Positions 39,901 through 44,686 are shown, counted from the stretch's first letter. The stretch: DNA of 64,000 bases from Trichobilharzia szidati (GCA_944472155.2 OX235271.1:25986977-26050976); one strand, 5' to 3'. Made by a program: numbers and translations. The notes: generated by a model not told the origin, from the sequence alone.

Positions 39901-40497
39901 AGGATTCGGTTGGAAAAAGAGTTAGAGGTGGTGGTCAGATTGAAATCTGAAAACAGTTCATGGAATCTTTGACAATTATATTGATCCACGTAGGGAAGTG
40001 ATGGACTGCCTGGTTGGAGTTTCCGGGATTCGAAGGATCAATCACTTGAGAATCTTGGTGATGTGAGTCAAAATCGTTCTCAATGACGCAGACGTATCTC
40101 ACTCTGTAACCTCTGACAGGTACTAAACCCCCATGTCTTACCATGTTTCTATCCTTCTGCCTTTATACAGTTATTTTAATTTTCGGTCTCATTTCTCTAC
40201 CTCTGTATAGTAGTACATGGAGTATGATAACTTGAAGTGTTACATATATCTGTGCGAAGTTCTATGCCGAAACTCATTAAGGAATAATATGTAATAACTA
40301 TCTCTCTTTTTTGTGCTTATAATCATTATTTTTCTTTTAAAAATTGCCTTTAGGGATTAGAAATAGTCAATCCACAAGCTGCAGAGAAACCAATGGAAAT
40401 TGGAAATAAGTATTTCAGTAGCACATGTGGTTTCAAAAAAATTGAAGGAAAGAAGAAAATTGATGATTCCATGACAAACGGAGAGAAGCATGTTTGA
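11900..40497 (+). CDS. PRPF31: Prp31 (PRPF31) gene, complete, eight coding exons
   Basis: U4/U6 snRNP protein Prp31, which bridges U4 snRNA/15.5K and the tri-snRNP in the nucleus. Coding exons are 11900-12130, 15505-15646, 22646-22743, 26554-26833, 31133-31371, 32004-32122, 33874-34231 and 40354-40497. All introns are GT-AG and every junction keeps the frame; the sum is 1611 nt, 536 aa plus stop. The human protein is about 499 aa; part of the excess is in the N-terminal region. Order of parts: acidic N-terminus (1-77), NOSIC/coiled-coil region (about 78-215), Nop domain (about 225-340), basic GGRRYRKMKERLG stretch (373-385), and a C-terminal tail with NPQAAEK. The start is chosen because MSLADELLADLE matches the family N-terminus. 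Introns of 3374, 6999, 3810, 4299, 632, 1751 and 6122 bp are full of LINE, SINE and Penelope remnants. Identification is very secure; only transcript ends are unseen. Confidence 0.96.
12520..12965 (+). repeat. Unclassified interspersed repeat (delta), intron 1 of Prp31
   Basis: Begins AGAGCCCAGTGGACAGCTGC and ends CATCACGTCAAGGTAGCAGC. The same start and end blocks, in the same order and spacing class, recur at 20750-21100. No coding capacity seen. Confidence 0.6.
13233..13487 (-). repeat. SINE-alpha, minus copy of an inverted pair
   Basis: Minus strand has a tRNA-like head (TGGCTCAATGG A box and GGTTCGAAC B box-like) and a hammerhead-like core CTGATGA...GAGAC (the last part mutated from GAAAC). 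The 5' boundary runs into the plus copy at 13,488. Confidence 0.75.
13488..13685 (+). repeat. SINE-alpha, plus copy with intact hammerhead core
   Basis: Starts at the TGTAACCAGAAGGTCCTGGG part of the tRNA-like head. CTGATGA is at 13535-13541 and GAAAC at 13560-13564, so both invariant core strings are intact. GTAC before the core and GTAC after it can pair. Ends with AATCCCTACAAAACCAGTAC, which is also how a full alpha unit begins. Confidence 0.75.
13780..14350 (+). mobile_element. RTE-A LINE, 3' end
   Basis: Contains the degenerate TATAATTTGGTGAGAAATAT.. RVLNKEG.., LLRWLGHV block, TKTWHQS-like and PGWGPRDSKYQCLETIGDVG block. The tail CAACCACTCAGTCAGG closes it. Frame broken. Confidence 0.8.
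14583..14679 (-). repeat. SINE-alpha, partial minus copy
   Basis: Minus strand carries GTACTGCTAAAGAGTCCCAA and a damaged GAAAC region with the following GTACTCCC-like end. It stops at the hairpin insertion's left target duplicate. Confidence 0.6.
14693..14848 (-). mobile_element. 156-bp hairpin-family insertion with a 13-bp target duplication
   Basis: Flanked by TGAACTAGTATAC at 14680-14692 and 14849-14861. Inside, 20-bp arms at 14693-14712 and 14788-14807 are exact reverse complements. A smaller stem (GAGCACAA/TTGCTC type) directly precedes GAAACGTCATCAG on the minus strand. Too short to code; must be moved by other machinery. Confidence 0.75.
14880..15078 (+). repeat. SINE-alpha, degenerate plus copy
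   Basis: Has a B-box-like GGTTCGATCTCC, then GACGAAACAGCTGTCCAG and AACGGTTCTCTAACTGAAGT. The CTGATGA part is damaged (AAATGATTAG). Confidence 0.6.
15505..15646 (+). CDS. PRPF31: Prp31 exon 2 (residues 78-124, plus 1 nt)
   Basis: Encodes LTKVMSDLDHFANQKKSD, then GPVEADPEYQCIVEANNL and MVEIDNEI, the conserved start of the NOSIC/coiled-coil region of Prp31. The acceptor is TTTCATTTCAG and the donor is ATTA|GTAAGT. It leaves one base (A) that pairs with the first two bases of exon 3 to give Asn125. Confidence 0.95.
15715..15840 (+). repeat. SINE-alpha, 3' part, beside Prp31 exon 2
   Basis: Reads GGATGAGGAGCCTCAAACTT, GGACGAAACAGCTGTCC and TCTAATTGATGTCAGCTCGT. Only about 70 bp separate it from the exon 2 donor. 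Confidence 0.65.
15900..16066 (-). repeat. SINE-beta body, minus, degenerate
   Basis: Minus strand reads GCCTAAACCTGACCTAGCCA, GAGAAGGTTGGGCGTGAAGC, TAGCAAGCC and ends GTTCCACTTGGAGC, the RTE-B-like end. The tRNA-like head is lost. Confidence 0.55.
16067..16200 (+). repeat. Another tRNA-like SINE (gamma)
   Basis: Head TGGTGCATCGGTTTAAGCAC with B box GGTTCGAGTCC and a following TTCAGCCTGAGCACTTAGGC. Similar in plan to 25358-25440. No full acceptor stem, so not a functional tRNA gene. Confidence 0.5.
16560..16918 (+). repeat. SINE-alpha, nearly full-length plus copy
   Basis: Starts AAATCCCTGCAAACCAACAC, passes TACCTGGGGTTTTAGTGTGA, a tRNA-like head (TGGTTGAATGG and GTTCGAACC), then GTACTGCTGAAGAGCC.. 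and GAACGAAACAGCTGTCC. The core reads CTGCTGA in place of CTGATGA. About 360 bp, in Prp31 intron 2. Confidence 0.75.
17020..17640 (+). mobile_element. Degenerate RTE-like LINE fragment
   Basis: Blocks such as GTCTATGAAACCTGGTCTTT, CTGAAGATATGTGG, and TGGTCTCCGTGTCTTAGATA (a 'WLGHVLRM'-like block) keep the order seen after the RT domain in RTE elements, but differ from RTE-A and RTE-B. Heavily mutated. Confidence 0.5.
17840..18890 (-). mobile_element. RTE-A LINE, RT to 3' end
   Basis: Minus-strand frames read LLGEDADKMQSLLNTLSCNL, then DWTTPTLRLEIGSEVVEHVD, ISPNRLISDEISARIQR, RRRDIRLSIKGCVYCSSV and LRWLGHVLRMPSHCLP. The tail is at the left end (TCTGTCTATCTGTTTTCG). About 1 kb, with several frame breaks; lies in Prp31 intron 2. 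Confidence 0.85.
19135..19825 (-). mobile_element. RTE-B LINE, 3' part
   Basis: Minus strand reads ERDLKEVTSFTYLGSIVSTT, RIFNTNVKSV, NSLLQTFINICLRSILKIKW and KWRWIGNSLRRPLGDIARQ, ending in ALCSTRNPREQ and an (AAT)n tail at about 19,120-19,145. Frame shifts break it. Confidence 0.85.
20104..20290 (-). mobile_element. Penelope-like element, GIY-YIG fragment
   Basis: Minus-strand frame reads VYGFAFSCRSRNNGLSSN and VYERGRGSKSLNSAVRRHLN then GTGNEVD. Same layout as the GIY-YIG part in the copy at 56274, with the YIG itself changed. Short and inactive. Confidence 0.6.
20750..21100 (+). repeat. Unclassified interspersed repeat (delta), second copy
   Basis: Shares AGAGCCCAGGGGACAACTGC, GGCATGGTAGGACCTCAAGC and CACGTCAAGGTAGCAGC with the copy at 12520-12965. 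Non-coding. Confidence 0.55.
21510..21900 (+). repeat. SINE-alpha, full-length plus copy
   Basis: Unit from CCCTACAAACCAACACTTAA through ACCTGGGGTTGTAGTGAGAA, TCGCGCTATGTCATGAATCG, an A box TGGCTTAATGG (21738-21748), a B box GGTTCGAACCC (21782-21792) and CTGATGA (21806-21812). The GAAAC is mutated to CAAAAC. Ends in CAAATCCCTACAAACCAACA, i.e. the start of another unit, as in a tandem or circular template. Confidence 0.8.
21990..22450 (+). mobile_element. Penelope-like element, C-terminal end and 3'UTR with hammerhead-like motif
   Basis: Translates as SSVLSHLVDSGDFVAETKAS and later RIPLVSSNGLCIRLLHIAEV, the end of the PLE protein after GIY-YIG. About 100 bp on, CTGATGA (22374-22380) and GAAAAC (22390-22395) are flanked by TTAAGC (22368-22373) and GCTTAA (22406-22411), which pair exactly. 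Confidence 0.7.
22646..22743 (+). CDS. PRPF31: Prp31 exon 3 (residues 125-157), small exon
   Basis: A 98-nt exon found by splice phase and homology. The acceptor is TGTCTAG and the donor is CTT|GTGAGT. It reads IIHKYVRDIYSMRFPELESL followed by VPGLLDYLKIVL, matching the family NIIHK...RFPELESLVP...LDY segment residue for residue in length. Two leading bases complete Asn125 and the exon ends in phase 0, exactly as exons 2 and 4 require. It sits inside a 10.9-kb gap that would otherwise have been one intron. An RTE-B insertion begins only about 50 bp past the donor. Confidence 0.93.
22790..23260 (-). mobile_element. RTE-B LINE, 3' part, near Prp31 exon 3
   Basis: Minus strand reads RRKWRMTGHSLRRRPLSDIA, RQASARVEPEREAASG and TSKGDMEEVV. 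Begins about 50 bp after the exon 3 donor. Its 3' end is cut short: the final CCCTATGTTCC block is missing. Confidence 0.8.
23430..23640 (+). repeat. SINE-beta, old degenerate copy
   Basis: Carries GAGGGAAGGTTATTAGACGT, GAAGCTAGCAACCCCACTCC, CTACTGAAACGTCAAAACTC and AAGCTTAAAGCCC, in the order of SINE-beta. The tRNA-like head (TTCGTTCCC) is badly worn. Confidence 0.5.
24325..24960 (-). mobile_element. RTE-A LINE, 3' end
   Basis: Minus-strand frame reads AEDMKRLAVFDHRCLRSISR, VKWYNKVSNIEVRSRVLGKE, LRLRWLGHVLRMPSHRLP and TKTWHQSMKSTT. At its 5' edge sits a (TA)n run (24963-24987). The tail CAGATAGACAG faces left. Very similar to the copies at 46085 and 62400. Confidence 0.85.
24963..24987. repeat. 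(TA)n microsatellite
   Basis: About 25 bp of alternating T and A between the RTE-A fragment and a SINE-alpha copy. Confidence 0.95.
24990..25165 (+). repeat. SINE-alpha, truncated plus copy
   Basis: Starts CACGAATTGGCAGAAGTTGG, with A-box-like TGGCTAAATTG and TTGTAACCAGAAGTTCCTG; most of the core is deleted, leaving GTTGAAACAGCTATCAGCAC. Ends GGTTTTCCACTGGTTCTCTG. Confidence 0.65.
25237..25270. repeat. (TA)n microsatellite
   Basis: About 34 bp of alternating A and T. Confidence 0.95.
25500..26310 (-). repeat. Epsilon-family repeat, degenerate
   Basis: Blocks GGTCACTTCTAAACTTAAAC and CATTGGAGTGGCATTAGAAG match 63500-63660. Blocks GAGAAACATCCTCGTCACGT and GTGGTCATATGGAAGCATTT match the end of the insertion at 61446-62101. 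Non-coding; the strand is taken from the better copy. The middle portion is unclear. Confidence 0.5.
26554..26833 (+). CDS. PRPF31: Prp31 exon 4 (residues 158-250, plus 1 nt)
   Basis: Reads VLGNDILERSKQTDLLASFL, then TPATIMVVSVTASTTQG and later YVESRMSFIAPN (225-236) and ILVGASTAAKLMG. This is the end of the coiled-coil and the start of the Nop domain that contacts 15.5K and U4 snRNA. The acceptor is AATCAG and the donor is ATGG|GTAAGT. The coding frame starts at the first base, and there is no ATG near the 5' edge, as expected for an internal exon. Confidence 0.95.
26968..27185 (+). repeat. SINE-beta, divergent copy after Prp31 exon 4
   Basis: Head GCATCGGTGCCTCGGTGGTT, B box GGTTCGATTCC, then AAGAAGGAAGGTTGGGTGTG, CGACTAGCCACCCTACTCC and ATGTTCC at the end. 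Same order as the better copies at 38031 and 47894. Confidence 0.65.
27180..28215 (+). mobile_element. RTE-B LINE, best preserved copy (RT to 3' end)
   Basis: Reads IHNGKLSEAFGVNTGVRQGC and LLSPMIFLIVVDWIMRQTVG, then LEDLDFEDDLCLMSH (a mutated F/YADD), LQVNIDKTEVMKITNQQQQ and PITINGRDLKEVTSFTYLGS, followed by NNKIRIFNTNVKSVLLYGSE, KWRWIGHSP and ALCSTRNPREL. The end is CCCTATGTTCCACTAGGAAC, then AATAATAAT. Two or three frame shifts; the endonuclease is missing. Lies in Prp31 intron 4. Confidence 0.9.
28470..29242 (+). mobile_element. CR1/Jockey-type LINE, 3' end with (ATT)n tail
   Basis: Starts PIILYCSPLVFPGLLKK-like, then an open frame VVSRVSNVPLNQFVNILVDR, HMDSCEKWAKSILSNSHHPL and IPYLARVLCDKESIRRDTYN. 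Ends in a 53-bp (ATT)n tract (29190-29242). 5' truncated. Almost identical over the coding part to the copy at 43890. Confidence 0.8.
29190..29242. repeat. (ATT)n microsatellite
   Basis: About 17 ATT units forming the tail of the LINE just upstream. Confidence 0.95.
29245..29340 (+). mobile_element. RTE-A 3' tail fragment
   Basis: ACATGGAGTATGGCAATCTG, CTTCTGTGCATAGTTCTAGG and the tail CTCAGTCAGTTATTTAGTCA. Only the last 100 bp of the element. Confidence 0.6.
29545..29950 (-). mobile_element. Penelope-like element, GIY-YIG and C-terminus
   Basis: Minus strand reads NCIYQFNCACGESYIGLC at the right edge (the second half of GIY-YIG), then REYLPVWLSKGVVKTIFNSS, ILDHVVETCHKASTEESFSV and RVPNKLPKTSRYHMLRTAEA. 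One frame change. Matches the copies at 49142 and 57178. Confidence 0.8.
29985..30850 (-). repeat. Direct repeats with a hammerhead-like fold, probably Penelope terminal repeats
   Basis: About 60 bp at 29992-30050 recurs at 30788-30846 in the same direction. On the minus strand the first copy has CTGAAGA (30049-30055), a perfect 6-bp stem (30042-30047 with 30027-30032), then GAAAC (30022-30026). The second copy keeps the stem through paired changes but has lost CTGAAGA. The 740 bp between hold a low-complexity minus-strand frame. Confidence 0.55.
30953..30990. repeat. (TA)n microsatellite
   Basis: About 38 bp of alternating T and A upstream of Prp31 exon 5. Confidence 0.95.
31133..31371 (+). 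CDS. PRPF31: Prp31 exon 5 (residues 251-330)
   Basis: Core of the Nop domain: GHAGGLTALTKMPSCNILVL, GAQKRLLSGFSNTSVLPHTG, PPDLRLKAARLIANKVALAA and RVDLFHESP. These blocks are almost identical to animal Prp31, including the GFSxTSVLPHTG loop. The acceptor is TTTCCATAG; the donor CCT|GTAAGT leaves phase 0. A (TG)n run follows just inside the intron. Confidence 0.95.
31709..31822 (+). repeat. Hairpin-family copy, Prp31 intron 5
   Basis: Reads CTTGATATGAGTACGCACAA, TAAATTGTGCTGGAAACGTC, ATCAGTAAACATACTATTGT and TTTATCAAAATAAATTT. The internal stem and GAAACGTCATCAG are conserved with the copies at 2344 and 14693. Confidence 0.65.
32004..32122 (+). CDS. PRPF31: Prp31 exon 6 (residues 331-369, plus 2 nt)
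   Basis: Encodes DGHVGEKLLLEIERKFDKWQ and EPPPVKAIKALPAPIDPPA, the conserved end of the Nop domain and the linker (EIERKFDKWQEPPPVK). The acceptor is ATCATTAG and the donor is AA|GTGAGT. Two bases carry over to exon 7 to form Lys370. Confidence 0.94.
32175..32390 (-). repeat. SINE-beta, old minus copy
   Basis: Minus strand shows a worn head with GGTTCAATTCCGGGCTGACG, then GTAAGCCTGGAAGAGAGGGA, AGATTGACGGTGAGGCTAG and GAAACTTGAAAAG. The order fits SINE-beta. Confidence 0.45.
32515..32640 (-). repeat. tRNA-like SINE head
   Basis: Minus strand reads GTGGCCCAAGTGGTCTAGTG, GATAACGCTTTGGCGTTTGA and GGGTTCGAGCATCGGCGGG: clear A and B box positions. No matching acceptor stem or CCA end, so SINE-derived rather than a tRNA gene. 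Confidence 0.55.
32800..33275 (+). mobile_element. RTE-B 3' end, plus copy of a tail-to-tail pair
   Basis: Blocks ATTAGGATTTTCAGCACTAA, GGAGATGGATCAGACACACA and GGCCCTATGTCCCACTTGGG with an (AAT)n tail. Older and more mutated than the facing copy. Confidence 0.75.
33286..33775 (-). mobile_element. RTE-B 3' end, minus copy of a tail-to-tail pair
   Basis: Minus strand reads QQISRKKWRWTGHILRKPSN, DIRRQTIARMEPEQEAVSW and SSKGDMEDVM, and upstream the NNKIRIFNSNVK-like block. Its tail meets that of the plus copy at about 33,275-33,295, so the last 30 bp of each can pair. Stops 100 bp before Prp31 exon 7. Confidence 0.8.
33874..34231 (+). CDS. PRPF31: Prp31 exon 7 (residues 370-489)
   Basis: Begins KRGGRRYRKMKERLGMSELR, a basic stretch that serves as nuclear targeting and binding surface in the family. 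It continues with ANRIQFGEITDDAYQSDLGF, SLGSLGQRG, then a low-conservation linker, and ends SSSIAFTPLQ. The acceptor is GTTTACAG and the donor is CAA|GTAAGT. An RTE-A reverse-transcriptase fragment starts about 100 bp after the donor. Confidence 0.95.
34335..35700 (+). mobile_element. RTE-A LINE, RT to 3' end, well preserved
   Basis: An open frame of 230 codons (34375-35067) reads GYGELSSEVITTSGVRQGCP, LSPFLFNFIIDMLMEVSLTE, LEYADDIVLLGEDADKMQSL and later ARIQEARAAFANLRHLWRRR, DIRLSTKGRVYCSAVRSVLY. The catalytic YADD is intact. A stop follows, then frame-shifted 3' blocks (RLWLGHVLRMPNHRLP-like) and a (CCAG)n tail at 35,681-35,694. The endonuclease half is missing. Lies in Prp31 intron 7. Confidence 0.9.
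36050..36980 (+). mobile_element. Degenerate RTE-A pieces split by an epsilon-like repeat
   Basis: AATACTGGGATTAGATGAAG.. GGATTGTGCTGGAAAAGAGT and TGGTCCTCGCTAAGAAATTT are RTE-A 3' blocks. Between them, 36345-36700 carries epsilon blocks (CTAGAGACCATGGAGACGTA, CAAGTCAAAGGCTACGGGAT). Confidence 0.5.
37330..37645 (+). mobile_element. RTE-A LINE, extreme 3' end
   Basis: Begins at the CCTCGGGACAGTAAAAACCA block and reads METIGDMAQNCSQWLVQMHP; ends with GTCGAAAACAGACAGAGACG. Recently inserted judging from close likeness to 46440 and 62750. Confidence 0.8.
38031..38257 (+). mobile_element. SINE-beta, complete copy with 12-bp target duplication
   Basis: tRNA-like head CGTCGGTGGCATAGCGGTTA with an intact GGTTCGATCCC B box, body CCTCACTAAGCCAGAAATAG, GGTTGGGCATGGGGCTAGCA, then GAAGCCCTATGTTCCACTGG and a short A tail. 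AAACTGTCAGGG at 38019-38030 is repeated at 38258-38269. The last 30 bp match the end of RTE-B. Confidence 0.85.
38585..39710 (-). mobile_element. RTE-A LINE, RT to 3' end
   Basis: Minus strand reads FDFIIDVLMDVTRIDLNDLG, IDVLPGNSVVDLEYTGDIIL (YADD changed to YTGD) and 3' blocks with many shifts. Upstream, 39560-39680 holds the FLDFKPAFDSVSRE-like start of RT. Inactive. Confidence 0.8.
39715..40290 (+). mobile_element. RTE-A LINE, 3' end, just before Prp31 exon 8
   Basis: Blocks GATATAATATGGTAAGTTAT, GTAAGAAAGGGAAATCAATC, AGATGGCTAGGGCACGTTGT and GAAAAAGAGTTAGAGGTGGT. Faces away from the minus copy at 38585-39710. Ends about 60 bp before the exon 8 acceptor. Confidence 0.7.
40354..40497 (+). 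CDS. PRPF31: Prp31 exon 8, terminal (residues 490-536)
   Basis: Reads GLEIVNPQAAEKPMEIGNKY, FSSTCGFKKIEGKKKIDD and ends NGEKHV then TGA. The GLEIVNPQAAEK...KYFS block is the conserved C-terminal motif of Prp31. The acceptor is TTGCCTTTAG. The exon is preceded by a 6.1-kb intron carrying several RTE-A copies, the last of which ends only about 60 bp upstream. Confidence 0.95.
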   Translation, partial: GLEIVNPQAAEKPMEIGNKYFSSTCGFKKIEGKKKIDDSMTNGEKHV

Positions 40498-40698
40498 GAA
40501 GATGGTTGCGGAATCTCCCAATATATATGTGTGTTTGTACAAAGAATTTATTTTGTTGTAACAAGTGCGCACATCATCCATACTTTCAAGCGGAAATTAA
40601 GTATTGTTGAACTTATATCAGAAAAATTAAAACTGATCAGCTTAACCCCGTTTTCTCTCACTTGTTACTACAAATTGTATAATATATATCTTATGTAA

Positions 40699-40704
40699 AA
40701 TAAA
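40699..40704 (+). promoter_or_regulatory. Candidate polyadenylation signal of Prp31
   Basis: An AATAAA hexamer lies 202 bp past the Prp31 stop codon in AT-rich sequence. It is the first canonical signal downstream on this strand. Confidence 0.6.
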
Positions 40705-41053
40705 ATACATATCCTATATTTTATATCAGTCTTTCAAAATGGTCGGTTTTTTGTTTAGCAGCACTTAAAATAGCAAGCGAACATGTAATATTAAAACAAT
40801 TAGTTCCTTTGATAAGGCAAATTTCGAGAGATGATATTGTCATTTCGTAGTTTCTTTACAACCGCTTTACAACTAACGTGGTTAACAATAATAAAATAAA
40901 TATCATGACAATTACTCAGTTAAATAAAAAGTACATACTAATGACCAACCATATTTAGATAGGTCATGTTGTCCATGGTAGGCGAAGATTGAAGTCTATT
41001 GTTTTTTGTTTAGGCTGTATTTGACTAATCCAAAGTGCTTCCATCACTTTCAG

Positions 41054-41713
41054 TTACCATGAATTAGAGTTATGTGAAATAATTGTGAAACAGTCATTAA
41101 TATTGATTTTGTGACCTGACATTAATAAGCGTTTTGCAATGGATGATGCTGGATTTCTATTCAGATTAATCGCGTTGGGATTTTCCATATGATTTAGTAG
41201 CCATTTTGGAACATGTTCTTTTCGGCGACATTGGAACATTCTCTTGGTTCTACCTATATAGGTGTCACCGCAGCTGCAGGTGAACTTGTAGATACAGTTT
41301 GAAGTAGAGTCCATAGAATTTCGTCCTTTAATCGTAGGTACAGGGATCGAAAATGTTCGGCAACTGAGAAAAAGAGATGCGGCGTAGAATGTGCGTTTGG
41401 TGGCTAACCGAAGTCTTTGAGCTGTCAACTGCATAATCTGGTCGCCCTTGAATGGTAGGTTAATAAAGATAGCTTTCTTTGTTACAGAAGCTGTCTTTTC
41501 GAGATTTGGTCTTTCTTTACTGTGACAAGTGATAAAGTTCTCCGGATAACCATTAGCTAGTAAAACTGAATGTATGTGTCGAAACTCACCCATCATTGTG
41601 TCACTCGTGCATACTTTTCGGGCCCTTGAGAACAAACATTTCAATAGGGAACGTTTATACTGAAGATATTGTCCACTCCATGTCTGTTTACGAAAAATAG
41701 ATCGTTCCATCAT
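41054..41713 (-). mobile_element. Penelope-like element, RT end plus GIY-YIG, long open frame
   Basis: A 219-codon minus-strand frame: FRKQTWSGQYLQYKRSLLKC (the end of RT), FINLPFKGDQIMQLTAQRLR, then SNCIYKFTCSCGDTYIGRTK and RMFQCRRKEHVPKWL. The GIY-YIG half (YKFTC...TYIGRT, R) looks intact. The RT palm is missing. A hairpin-family piece lies upstream on the same strand at about 41,818-41,885. Confidence 0.88.
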
Positions 41714-41817
41714 CTCTCCTAGTCATACTACGAAATGATATCATCTCGCGAAATTTGTCTTCTTAATGCCTTATTCGAACATGTAATAATTTGACAAAAC
41801 ACACGATAAGTGTTATA

Positions 41818-41885
41818 GTGTAATTTCTTTTACTAGTGTTATTTCGAACACAACTTATTGCTTATAATTATATCAGAGGAAACTC
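41818..41885 (-). repeat. Hairpin-family remnant upstream of a Penelope copy
   Basis: Minus strand reads CTGATATAATTATAAGCAAT and AAGTTGTGTTCGAAATAACA, the worn internal stem and GAAAC-equivalent. Its position just upstream of a PLE on the same strand suggests the family may derive from PLE ends. Confidence 0.5.
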
Positions 41886-41904
41886 AATGAAGCCTTTGAA
41901 ATGA

Positions 41905-43000
41905 AGATAGTAGAAAGATAAGACTGTGCCTACCATCATTGGTGATGCTTCCGATTGTGGTGGACTGGATCATACAATAGACTGTGCAGAGTGAGAAGAC
42001 GTACGTATACGTTGAGTCGGCGAAAAGAAGACTGAGGAAAATCTAGACTTTGCGGATGACTTATCTTTAGTGTCACAGAAACTCAAAGATCCACAAGCAA
42101 AAACCAACAAGTTGGCGGTAGAAGAGGCACGTAGCGGACAGGACTTCGGGTGAACACAGAGGTAGGGGATGAAGACAGCTACCTAGCCAAAAACACCAAT
42201 CACTACCAGCGGGCAAATTTTTTTAAGGAAGTTGTCTCCTTTACTTACCTCGGCAACACTGTTTCAGCTACAAGGATGCGGATGTTCATGTCAGAATCGG
42301 AAAAGCAGAACATGCGTTCAATACTCTGCAGTCAATATGATATGACACCCAACTATTGGTTAATGGAGGTGTAACGTACAGCAGTTTAATCTATCATCCG
42401 TTATAGCTATGAGATGTAGCCACTACAAGTGGAAGGTATGAAAACGTTAGCTGTCTTTGTTCTGTCTCCTGTGTTGGATTAGTATGACACGATATGGTGA
42501 GTAATATTGAGGCTAGGCGTGGAGTGCCGCGTAGGGGAGGGAAGTCAATATACATAGAATTATGAAGTGACATCTATTGAGACAGATTAGACGCTTCTTG
42601 CTGCACATCTGTAGTCACAACCCTCCTCCACCGGAAACGTGAGCTAACATAAGATTAGGTTGGATGACAGTTAGCGGCGAGTATATCAAAACCTGGGATC
42701 AGTCCATGAAGTCTTTGACAGTTGGTTTGAGGAGCCAGCCACTTAGGGAGCTGTCTGACTGGAGTCCTTGGGATGGTAAGAATCCACAATAGCTGGAGAC
42801 TATTGATCGATGATGCAGTAAACACTCAAGTGTTTCCAAGTTACTTTTCTTTCTCTCGCACATTTCTGCTTATAGTAGTTCTCTTGGAAATTTATTTTCC
42901 TTTTCTTTTCTCTACCTCTGTATGCTACATCGGGTGTGTGTGTGTGTCAAGTTGAACTGCTGGTACAGTTTAGATGCGTTGAAATTCAGCAGTCAGTCAG
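41905..43000 (+). mobile_element. Joined RTE-B and RTE-A fragments
   Basis: The left part (41,935-42,380) has RTE-B blocks: ATTGTGGTGGACTGGATCAT, TTTAGTGTCACAGAAACTCA, YLGNTVSATRM. The right part (42,400-43,000) has RTE-A blocks: GTGGAAGGTATGAAAACGTT, TGAGTAATATTGAGGCTAGG and a CAGCAGTCAGTCAGC tail. The RTE-A part starts mid-element, so two insertions or a recombination are likely. Confidence 0.65.
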
Positions 43001-43140
43001 CGATCGCGAGCTACCTAGAATGGTGGCCACATTGCATATACTTGACTGACAGAATTCAGTCTGCACCAAAGAAGGACTAGATACGTCACACTAGTTACTA
43101 GTGTCCAATCAAAATACCCACTACAGTCCTACAGGAGGTC

Positions 43141-43335
43141 AATCGCGAGCCTGAATAGCTCAGTGGTAACGTCTCTGACTGCAGCACTGGGTGACGCGGG
43201 TTCGAATCTCAGAAGGGACATGAGTTCCTTCAAGATTGCAGATACGCCTTGTTGATGAGTGCCAACTAGGACGAAACCTAGGTCCAAGGCTTCCTGCCGA
43301 TTGCCTCCAACTATCTAATATCAAGTCAGTCAGTG
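43141..43335 (+). repeat. tRNA-like SINE with hammerhead-like core, distinct head
   Basis: A box TAGCTCAGTGG (43156-43166) and B box GGTTCGAATCTC (43199-43210). Then TTGATGA (43252-43258) and GGACGAAAC ending at 43277, and TCCTGCCGATTGCCTCCAAC. The head differs from SINE-alpha but the ribozyme-like segment is alike. Confidence 0.65.
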
Positions 43336-43623
43336 CGCTAAAATTAACGTTACTAGTACTTCCGTGAATCACTTCTGCTCACTACTTTAGTCATTATATA
43401 ATACCCGCTTTTTCAAAAGGCAGATATATTTATTTTCTTTAAAACAAAAACCAAAGGTGACTCTGATTTGTATATAGACACTTGGTGGAGGGGGGGGCAT
43501 TTATAAATATTAAAAAAAACATCCACAAATACAGAAGGGGGGAATATACAAACAATGAGATTTACATAGAGAACAAGCAAAGAGAAAGTAGTAATAGGGA
43601 TTGTGTAGCTGCAATTGTTCCTC

Positions 43624-43629
43624 TTTATT
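43624..43629 (-). promoter_or_regulatory. Candidate polyadenylation signal of the minus-strand gene
   Basis: An AATAAA on the minus strand lies about 50 bp after the stop codon. Further AT-rich signals occur near 43,425, so the true site is not certain. Confidence 0.4.
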
Positions 43630-43676
43630 ATTATTTGAATCGAAATGATCCATTGCTGATTGCATCATCATCGTCA

Positions 43677-43778
43677 TCATTGAATGTTCTGATTGGTGTT
43701 TGTGCTTATCAGAATTTTCTCCAAGCGATTATGCATAACTTGAATAAATAGTCGTTGATTCTGTTTTAAGAAAGCAGC
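43677..43778 (-). CDS. Minus-strand gene, terminal exon (33 codons and stop)
   Basis: The acceptor is TTTTATTAG. It reads AAFLKQNQRLFIQVMHNRLE then KILISTNTNQNIQ and two adjacent TGA codons. It enters in phase 0 as exon 6 requires. The FIQ...NRLEKIL helix is comparable to the end of Nup188/Nup205-type proteins. An AATAAA on the coding strand at 43624-43629 is a candidate poly(A) signal. Confidence 0.65.
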   Translation of the reverse strand, partial: AAFLKQNQRLFIQVMHNRLEKILISTNTNQNIQ

Positions 43779-44653
43779 CTAATAAAACAAAAAAGAAACA
43801 GAGGGGAGGGGGAGTCGAATTAATGCCACAGAAATATCCTTAGAAGGTAGGTATTACGCAACACAAACAACCATATTCACTCTATTTATTCATATCTACA
43901 AAAAACTGAAATAGAAACCAAGTCGGAAATTAAATACCTAAGCGTCATTCTATCTGTTGATCTCTCCTGGTCGTCTCATATCTTAGCGATTTCTAAGGAA
44001 ATATTCCGTCTAACCTTCTACATCAAGAAGTTAAAACATCCTGGTATAACCCAACGCTTACTCCTTCAATTCATTAACTCTCGCATTCTGCCTATTATTC
44101 TCTATTGTTCCCCCTTAGTTTTTCCCAGGGTACAGAAGAAAGACTATACCATATTACGCAGGATGTCAAAGGTTGTCAGCAGGGTAAGCAACGTGCCACT
44201 TAACCAGCTTGTTAATATTCTGGTTGACAGGCACATGGACTCGTGTGAAAAATGGGCCAAATCCATATTATCTAACTCACACCACCCTCTTCACTCACAA
44301 CTCTCCCCTTGCATCTCATCAGACAAAACCAGAAGCCTATATAGAAAACTATATGCTCGCCCCAGCAAGTACAAAAACTCAACCATACCCTACTTAGTTC
44401 GTGTTCTGTGCGATAAAGAAAGTATTAGGCGTGATACCTAAAGGTGCAACATTTTTTCTTTTCCTTTTCTCTCTCTCCTTTTTTTCTTTCTTCCGCCTAC
44501 GCCAGTAAATATGACAGCTCCTACTTTTCTAACACCTTCAAACACTGTTCAGCTTTGGCTTTGCTACCGACATGCCAATGTGTTGTTGTAATAATGAACT
44601 GAGATTTCCTTAGTCTATGTAGAACTCTATTTATTGATAATGTACTAAATGGA

Positions 44654-44686
<33 letters not shown>

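Noticed and set aside
43482..43751. Plus-strand frame of 89 codons
   Set aside because: Overlaps the terminal exon and 3'UTR of the minus-strand gene, which has better phase and splice evidence.
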